A stretch of 11,104 nt of DNA from Spirochaetaceae bacterium. Lineage in GTDB: Bacteria; Spirochaetota; Spirochaetia; Treponematales; Treponemataceae. Each line of letters begins with the position of its first letter. Position 1 is the first letter of the stretch. The DNA is taken from NCBI GenBank assembly GCA_031290725.1, contig JAITMZ010000150.1, forward strand, positions 1 to 11,104, given 5' to 3'. The notes beneath the pieces are model-generated. The model was given only the letters and a program-made list of their open reading frames with translations. It had not been told where the DNA came from and searched no databases. Both the position numbers and the translations under genes were made by a program. Shown here piece after piece: positions 6,920-11,104 of this stretch.

Positions 6920-8050
6920 AGATCATCGGCCTCCACAGCGGCGTCCAGGGGGATGCCCTTCCATTTGGCCACCAAAAAGGCGTCAATAAACTGGTCGACG
7001 GCGCCGTCCATCACCGCCTGGATGTTTCCGGATTCCGCCTTGGTGCGATGGTCCTTCACCATGGTGTAGGGTTGGAACACATAGGATCGTATCTGATTTC
7101 CCCAGGCAATGTCCTTTTTTTCCGAGGCGAACCGGGCGTTTTCCTTTTCCTTTTCTTCCCTATAATATTCGTAAAGCCGGGCCTTAAGCATGCTCATGGC
7201 GGTGGCCCGGTTCATGGTCTGGCTCCGCTCGCTCTGGCAGGCCACCACAATCCCCGTGGGCAGGTGGGTAAAGCGCACCGCCGAGTCGGTCTTGTTCACG
7301 TGTTGGCCTCCGGCGCCTCCGGAGCGGTAGGTGTCCACCCGCAGGTCTTCCGGGCGGATGTCCACCTCGATGGTGTCGTCCAGCACGGGGAACACATAGA
7401 CCGACGAAAAGGACGTGTGGCGCCGGGCGTTGGCGTCAAAAGGGCTGATTCGCACCAGCCGGTGGACCCCGGCCTCACATTTAAGATACCCATAGGCATA
7501 TTCCCCGGTCACTTCCAGGGTCACCGACTTGAGCCCCCCTTCCGCTTCCAGCATGTCCGCCACCTCGATATTGTAACCCCTGGTCTCTGCCCAGCGGCTA
7601 TACATACGGCAGAGCATCTGCGCCCAGTCGCAGGCCTCGGTCCCCCCCGCGCCGGAATGGATGGTTAAAAAAGCACTGTTCTGGTCCACTTCACCGGAAA
7701 GCAGGTTGAGAAGACTCTGTTTTTCGTAATCCCTGGCAATGGCATCTGCCTGGGCCTTCAGGTCAGCCTCCACGGAGGTATCACAGGCTTCCACCCCCAG
7801 TTCGTAGAGCGCCTCGGCGTCATTGACCCGATCCACCAGCCGCCGCCAGGGTTCCACGCGAATCTTGAGGGCCTTGATGGCGCTCATCACCATCCCGGCC
7901 TTTTTTTGGTCGTCCCAAAAACCCGGCACCCCGGTGAGGGCCTCTTTTTCGGCAATCGCCTTTTCTACCGCGGGTACGTCAAAGACGCCCCCAAACGTCG
8001 AGGATGTCCTGTTTTAATTTCGCGATGGTTATTTTATAATCTTCAAGCAT
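6916..8050 (-). CDS. prfB: peptide chain release factor 2 with programmed +1 frameshift
   Basis: RF2 recognises UGA and UAA and triggers peptide release. Translation starts at ATG 8050 with GGAGG (8055-8059) upstream, reads 23 codons (MLEDYKITIAKL through VWGRL) to a TGA at 7981-7979, and continues in the +1 frame from GAC at 7980, giving 377 aa. The join runs RL|DVPAVEKAIAEKEALTG into PGFWDDQKK, the normal RF2 N-terminal helical domain. In the body, SPF in RLVRISPFDAN is the RF2 stop-codon tripeptide (RF1 has PxT), and GGAGGQHVNKTDSAVR holds the catalytic GGQ. A plain ORF caller would start it at the GTG 7929 and lose 40 residues. It is first in the seven-gene run, and its TGA overlaps the next ATG. 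Expression of RF2 itself should be self-limiting: low RF2 lets the ribosome pause at the TGA and slip. Confidence 0.96.
7978..7992 (-). promoter_or_regulatory. prfB programmed +1 frameshift site
   Basis: On the - strand the site reads GGGGGCGTCTTTGAC. An SD-like GGGGG (7992-7988) sits three bases before the slippery CTT (7984-7982), followed by the in-frame stop TGA (7981-7979) and then C. This is the same arrangement and spacing as the known E. coli prfB site (GGGGG-TAT-CTT-TGA-C). The ribosome slips from CUU to UUU and continues with GAC. Confidence 0.95.
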
Positions 8051-8054
8051 AATG

Positions 8055-8085
8055 CCTCCGCTTTCACTATCGGCAAAAACGGAGG
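8055..8085 (-). promoter_or_regulatory. inverted repeat masking the prfB ribosome binding site
   Basis: In the mRNA, CCUCCG (8085-8080) precedes CGGAGG (8060-8055) by 19 bases. The second arm contains the prfB Shine-Dalgarno GGAGG. The inner bases UUU (8078-8076) and AAA (8064-8062) can extend the stem past one mismatch. The folded form would hide the ribosome binding site. The structure can only form in transcripts that begin upstream of about 8085. Confidence 0.5.
8065..8077 (-). promoter_or_regulatory. 13-bp GCCGATAGTG motif, copy 2
   Basis: On the - strand this is TTTGCCGATAGTG, identical over 13 bases to the copy at 1421-1433, and it lies 15 bases before the prfB start codon. It resembles a sigma-28 -10 element, but the bases at the expected -35 (8093-8090, TCAT) are a poor match to TAAA. 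It also forms the loop of the leader inverted repeat. Confidence 0.35.
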
Positions 8086-8131
8086 GGACATGAGGAAAGC
8101 GCTGATTAACTCCGAATATCAAGGGCAGGCG

Positions 8132-8530
8132 TTACTCGGCTTTTTTTAGTACATAATTACCGGCAAATGTACCAACAATTTTTTTCCCGGACATATCCAG
8201 TTGTGTTAATGTGTTTTTACCCACCTTGTAGTAGGGGGGCAGTTCTTTACTGTCCAGGATAATGGTACTCCCGTCATTGTTCCAGGTGAAGGTCCCCGTA
8301 TTGATAAAAAGATCATCCCCCCGCTCGATGTATTGGTAGCTTATTTTATATATACCATCGTTATTTAAGGTAACTTCAACGTTGATGCCCGGAGCATCCG
8401 CCGCAGGAATGACCCCTGTATAAGTCCCAGTCCAATCAAACTTATTTTTCGGGCTGAATTTTGTTGTTCCGCAGGAAAAAAAGTTCAATACCAAAAGAGC
8501 AAAAAAAATGCTCAAAAAATTCTTTTTCAT
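8132..8530 (-). CDS. NlpE-like lipoprotein lacking the CxxC motif
   Basis: A 132-aa lipoprotein. Residues 1-20 are a lipoprotein signal with lipobox LNFFSC and lipidation at C20, followed by GTTKFSPKN. From W33 on it follows the NlpE N-terminal domain: GTYTGVIPAADAPGINVEVT, then a beta-rich core with GTFTWNNDGSTIIL, then YYKVGKNTLTQLDMSGKKIVG and YVLKK at the end. In E. coli NlpE and most relatives the first loop reads P-C-A-D-C-P-G-I; here both cysteines are alanine (PAADAPGI), so the copper- or redox-sensitive CxxC is absent. Only the N-terminal domain is present, without the second (OB-fold) domain of E. coli NlpE. The gene is clearly more AT-rich than its neighbours. The start has GAGG seven bases upstream and its own candidate promoter. 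The product is probably anchored to the outer or inner membrane facing the periplasm. Confidence 0.83.
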   Translation of the reverse strand: MKKNFLSIFFALLVLNFFSCGTTKFSPKNKFDWTGTYTGVIPAADAPGINVEVTLNNDGIYKISYQYIERGDDLFINTGTFTWNNDGSTIILDSKELPPYYKVGKNTLTQLDMSGKKIVGTFAGNYVLKKAE

Positions 8531-8575
8531 TTAATACCTCGCATGATTGCAGTTGTTTTTACTGCCTCCTACTAT

Positions 8576-8604
8576 AAGATAATAAAAAAAAGAGAAAGGG
8601 TCAA
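8576..8604 (-). promoter_or_regulatory. candidate sigma-70 promoter for the NlpE-like gene
   Basis: On the - strand, TTGACC (8604-8599) and TATCTT (8581-8576) are separated by 17 bases that include a run of eight T. Transcription would start near 8569, leaving a leader of about 40 bases. A second, weaker pair (TTGATT/TATTCT, also 17 apart) lies just upstream. A short GCAGT/ACTGC inverted repeat (8549-8565) falls in the leader. Confidence 0.5.
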
Positions 8605-8695
8605 TACTTTTCTGTACTTTGTCAGAATAAATGCGTAGGATTACAAAATCAACATACCCCGTGCAAGCACTATACTTGACCCGTAGAATATGTTT

Positions 8696-8780
8696 ACCGA
8701 GAAGTCGAAAAAGTCAAATGAGGAAAGGAAAAAGCAGTGGTTTCCCCCTAAAACTTCTTCGACTTATTCGACTTCGCGGT
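8696..8780. repeat. 85-bp imperfect inverted repeat at the MATE break point
   Basis: The arms 8696-8715 and 8761-8780 are reverse complements at 18 of 20 positions, with a centre of 45 bases. The core is GAAGTCGAA(A/T)AAGTC. The right arm also holds two near-tandem 9-mers (AAGTCGAAT, AAGTCGAAG on the - strand). It abuts the point where MATE homology stops (about 8783-8788). It looks like a small repeat element or MITE-like insertion. No U-run follows the stem, so it is not a standard intrinsic terminator, although it may still affect rpoC mRNA ends. No clear target-site duplication touches the arms. Confidence 0.55.
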
Positions 8781-8782
8781 TG

Positions 8783-8935
8783 AATAAGGTAAGTGTCCGC
8801 GGTGTTGTACATCGCCGATACCAGCATGGAGATGGCTGAGGGCACCGCCATCTCGCACACCAGCCGTTCCACCGGCGCGGTGGTCATGCGCTGAAATTTG
8901 CTATTCCCGGTGGTAAACCCGCCTTCCGCCGCCAT
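8783..8935 (-). pseudogene. MATE-family efflux transporter, N-terminal remnant
   Basis: Starting four bases after the rpoC stop, about 50 codons match the start of MATE (NorM/DinF-type) multidrug exporters: MTTAPVERLVCEMAVPSAIS followed by MLVSAMYNTADTYL (residues 17-50), which is the first cytoplasmic segment and part of TM1. The family norm is about 440-460 residues with 12 TM segments. After L50 the frame runs into the inverted repeat, giving 23 unrelated residues and a stop at 8714. The - strand sequence down to the NlpE-like gene shows no continuing MATE homology in the frames I read. The rest of the gene has been deleted or moved, so it cannot make a transporter. Confidence 0.75.
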
Positions 8936-8939
8936 GCTC

Positions 8940-11104
8940 TCATTCTTCGTCGGTATCGAAGGACAAATCTTCCATGGACTGGGCCAATGCCAGGGCTTCC
9001 TGCTCCTTTTCCAGACGCCGCCGTTCCAGAATTTCGTTCATCTGCTCGTCCATATCCATGGCGTTGGCATCGTATAGTTTGATCCCCCGGTAGTGCCGGA
9101 TCCCCGTACCCGCCGGAATCAAGTGGCCGATGATCACGTTTTCCTTCAGCCCCCGCAGTTCGTCGGTGGCCCCGTTGATCGCCGCATTGGTCAAAACCCG
9201 GGTGGTTTCCTGGAAGGACGCCGCCGAAATAAACGAATTGATGTTCAGTGCCGCCTTGGTAATGGCCTGGAACATGGGACGTGCGATGGCAGGCTGGCCG
9301 CCTTCCGCCATGACCCGCTCGTCCTCCTCATGGAAGCGAGTTTTGTCCACCTGCTGGGCAAAGATGAAGGACGTATCTCCCACCGCCATCACTTCCACCT
9401 TTCGGAGCATCTGCCGTACGATAATCCCGATATGCTTGTCATTGATGCTCACCCCCTGGGTACGGTACACCTGCTGGATCTCGTCCATCAGGTAATTTTG
9501 CAGAGCGTTTTCCCCCAGAATCGCCAGGATGTCGTGGGGGCTGGGTGCGCCGTCACATAACGGCTCCCCGGCAGCCACCGTGTCGCCGTTCCGCACCAAC
9601 AGACGCTTGGTCAGAGGTACCTGGTGTTCGTATTTTTTGCCGTATTCATCCTCCACCACCACCACCCGCTTGCCCTTGGTGATGTTCTTGAACTGCACCT
9701 TGCCTGAAATCTGGGAAAGTACCGTCGGCGACTTGGGTTTCCGCGCCTCAAAAAGCTCCGAAACTCTGGGCAGACCCCCGGTGATGTCGCTGGTTTTGGA
9801 GGTCTCTTTGAGCATTTTGGCGATGGTGTCCCCCGCCGCCACCTTGGCGTTGTCTTCGATGAGCAGATATGCCCCGGACGGCAAGTAGTAGCTGGAAAGC
9901 TCGTTCCCCGCCTCGTCGGTGATCAGCACCCGGGGCTGCTTGGAGTCCAGATACAGGTCGTTCACCCGCTTTTCTATCATCCCGGTTTCGGTGTCCGCTT
10001 CCTCGGTAATCGTGGAACCGGAGATGATGTCTTCAAAGTGGGCGTACCCGTCAAATTCCGAAATGATCGGCTCCGAGAAGGGATCAAAGGTGGCCAATGT
10101 CCGGTGCGCCTCCACCACATCCCCTGCGGCCACCTCCAGGGTGGATCCGTTGGGGATTTCAATCTTCTGGGCATTCCCGGTGATGTAGAGCTTGCTGCCC
10201 ATCACCATCACCGTGCCCGCCGCCGATGAGAGGGTCTTCCCTTTGCCCACCGTAAACAGGGGCACGTCCTTCAGTACCCGGTCGCCGTCCGCCGCCAGCA
10301 GTTTTGCCTTGCCGACGTCGTACTCCGCGGCTATCCGGGTCACGGTCATGCTGCCCCGCCGGGTGAACAGCCACTTGCCGGACCCCTCGGGTTCCACATG
10401 GGTACCGGTGACCTCGTTGACAATCACCGGATATTTCAGCAAAATTCGGTTTTCCTCGCTCACCTTTGATGCGGTGCCCCCCACGTGGAAGGTCCGCATG
10501 GTGAGCTGGGTTCCCGGTTGACCGATAGACTGGGCGGCGATAATCCCTACCGCTTCGCCAATCTCCACAACCTTATTGTGGGCTAAATTCCGCCCGTAGC
10601 ACTTGCTGCACACCCCGTGACGGCTCTCACAGGTGAGCACAGTCCGCATACGCACCCGCTCTATCCCCGCGTTTTCGATTTTTTCCGCCAATTCGTCGGT
10701 GATATACCCGTTGGCCTCGCAGAGAATTTCCCCGGTGATGGGGTGCGACACCCGCTCCAGGGAAAATCTCCCGGCGATGCGGTCCTTCAGGTGCTCAACG
10801 ATGTCGTCCCCGTCCTTCACCGCGGTATATTCCAGCCCGTTGATAGTGCCACAGTCGTCCTCATTGATCACCACGTCCTGTGCGATATCCACCAGACGCC
10901 GGGTCAGATAGCCCGCGTCGGCGGTTTTGAGGGCCGTATCGGAAAGCCCTTTTCGCGCGCCGTTGGTGGAGATGAAAAACTCTATCACCGACAGCCCTTC
11001 CTTAAAGTTAGCCCGTATCGGCAGCTCGATGATGTCGCCGTTGGGTTTGGCCATGAGACCCCGCATACCCGCCAACTGGCGGATCTGGTTGCGGCTGCCC
11101 CGGG
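8940..11104 (-). CDS. rpoC: RNA polymerase beta' subunit, C-terminal half (runs off the window)
   Basis: About 720 residues of beta', the catalytic clamp subunit of RNA polymerase. The frame is open to the window end ([15 protein letters not shown]), so the TTG at 11075 is an internal leucine. Counting that leucine as 1: the bridge-helix region [20 protein letters not shown] (27-46); zinc ligands C75 (EDDCGT), C149, C156 and C159 ([13 protein letters not shown]); the trigger loop starting at [20 protein letters not shown] (173-192) and MRTFH (193-197), with Gln where E. coli has Glu925; then an insert of about 225 residues in the trigger loop (about 204-428), comparable with the SI3 sandwich-barrel-hybrid insertion of E. 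coli; then [18 protein letters not shown] and the C-terminal region with [13 protein letters not shown] and [13 protein letters not shown]. It ends in an acidic tail. No fault was seen. In bacteria it follows rpoB. Confidence 0.97.
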   Translation of the reverse strand, partial: RGSRNQIRQLAGMRGLMAKPNGDIIELPIRANFKEGLSVIEFFISTNGARKGLSDTALKTADAGYLTRRLVDIAQDVVINEDDCGTINGLEYTAVKDGDDIVEHLKDRIAGRFSLERVSHPITGEILCEANGYITDELAEKIENAGIERVRMRTVLTCESRHGVCSKCYGRNLAHNKVVEIGEAVGIIAAQSIGQPGTQLTMRTFHVGGTASKVSEENRILLKYPVIVNEVTGTHVEPEGSGKWLFTRRGSMTVTRIAAEYDVGKAKLLAADGDRVLKDVPLFTVGKGKTLSSAAGTVMVMGSKLYITGNAQKIEIPNGSTLEVAAGDVVEAHRTLATFDPFSEPIISEFDGYAHFEDIISGSTITEEADTETGMIEKRVNDLYLDSKQPRVLITDEAGNELSSYYLPSGAYLLIEDNAKVAAGDTIAKMLKETSKTSDITGGLPRVSELFEARKPKSPTVLSQISGKVQFKNITKGKRVVVVEDEYGKKYEHQVPLTKRLLVRNGDTVAAGEPLCDGAPSPHDILAILGENALQNYLMDEIQQVYRTQGVSINDKHIGIIVRQMLRKVEVMAVGDTSFIFAQQVDKTRFHEEDERVMAEGGQPAIARPMFQAITKAALNINSFISAASFQETTRVLTNAAINGATDELRGLKENVIIGHLIPAGTGIRHYRGIKLYDANAMDMDEQMNEILERRRLEKEQEALALAQSMEDLSFDTDEE

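Noticed and set aside
8112..8148. Terminator-like CCGA...TCGG followed by CTTTTTTT on the + strand
   Set aside because: The stem is only four base pairs around a long loop, and the T-run is simply the lysine codons at the end of the NlpE-like gene.
8090..8149. A 19-codon + strand ORF (ATG 8090 to TAG 8147) with GGAGG upstream
   Set aside because: The apparent ribosome binding site is the arm of the prfB leader inverted repeat on the other strand, and the end of the ORF overlaps the NlpE-like gene. There is no other sign of coding.
8714..8782. The last 23 codons of the MATE-remnant frame as a real protein end
   Set aside because: They are translated from the inverted-repeat element and do not resemble TM1 or TM2 of MATE transporters.

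Overview
The window looks like chromosomal DNA from a treponeme-like spirochaete with fairly high GC. This assignment is an inference. It rests on a short secreted protein at 817-1416 that I recall as a conserved treponemal family (no search was run), on several envelope proteins with few relatives outside spirochaetes, and on the form of the housekeeping genes. No RNA gene, CRISPR array or complete transposon was seen.

Layout on the + coordinate. A 5'-truncated class I/II PLP aminotransferase on the + strand (1-779) converges with everything else, which is on the - strand. Reading the - strand in its direction of transcription: the 3' half of rpoC (11104-8940); a MATE transporter cut off after about 50 codons (8935-8783); an imperfect 85-bp inverted repeat at the break (8780-8696); an AT-rich stretch with a candidate promoter and an NlpE-like lipoprotein gene (8530-8132); then a tightly packed seven-gene run from 8050 to 817: prfB, a large signal-peptide/PEGA-like membrane protein, ftsY, a secreted protein of unknown function, a LolC/E-type permease, lolD, and the conserved 199-aa secreted protein. 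Three junctions are 4-base ATGA overlaps, one is an 11-base overlap, and two are short gaps (10 and 31 bases), so this is very probably one transcription unit.

The run links translation termination (RF2), co-translational membrane targeting (FtsY, the SRP receptor) and lipoprotein release from the inner membrane (LolD plus one permease), with three uncharacterised exported proteins interleaved. prfB is not a simple ORF: the first 23 codons are in another frame and are joined to the body by the classical +1 programmed frameshift GGGGG-CGT-CTT-TGA-C, giving a 377-aa RF2.

The points most worth following up are the RF2 frameshift and a leader hairpin that would mask the prfB Shine-Dalgarno; the unknown exported proteins coupled to Lol/FtsY genes; a 13-bp GCCGATA-type motif ahead of two genes; an NlpE-like lipoprotein without its CxxC; and the inverted repeat that terminates the MATE remnant. 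I did not find a clear new defence or mobile system.
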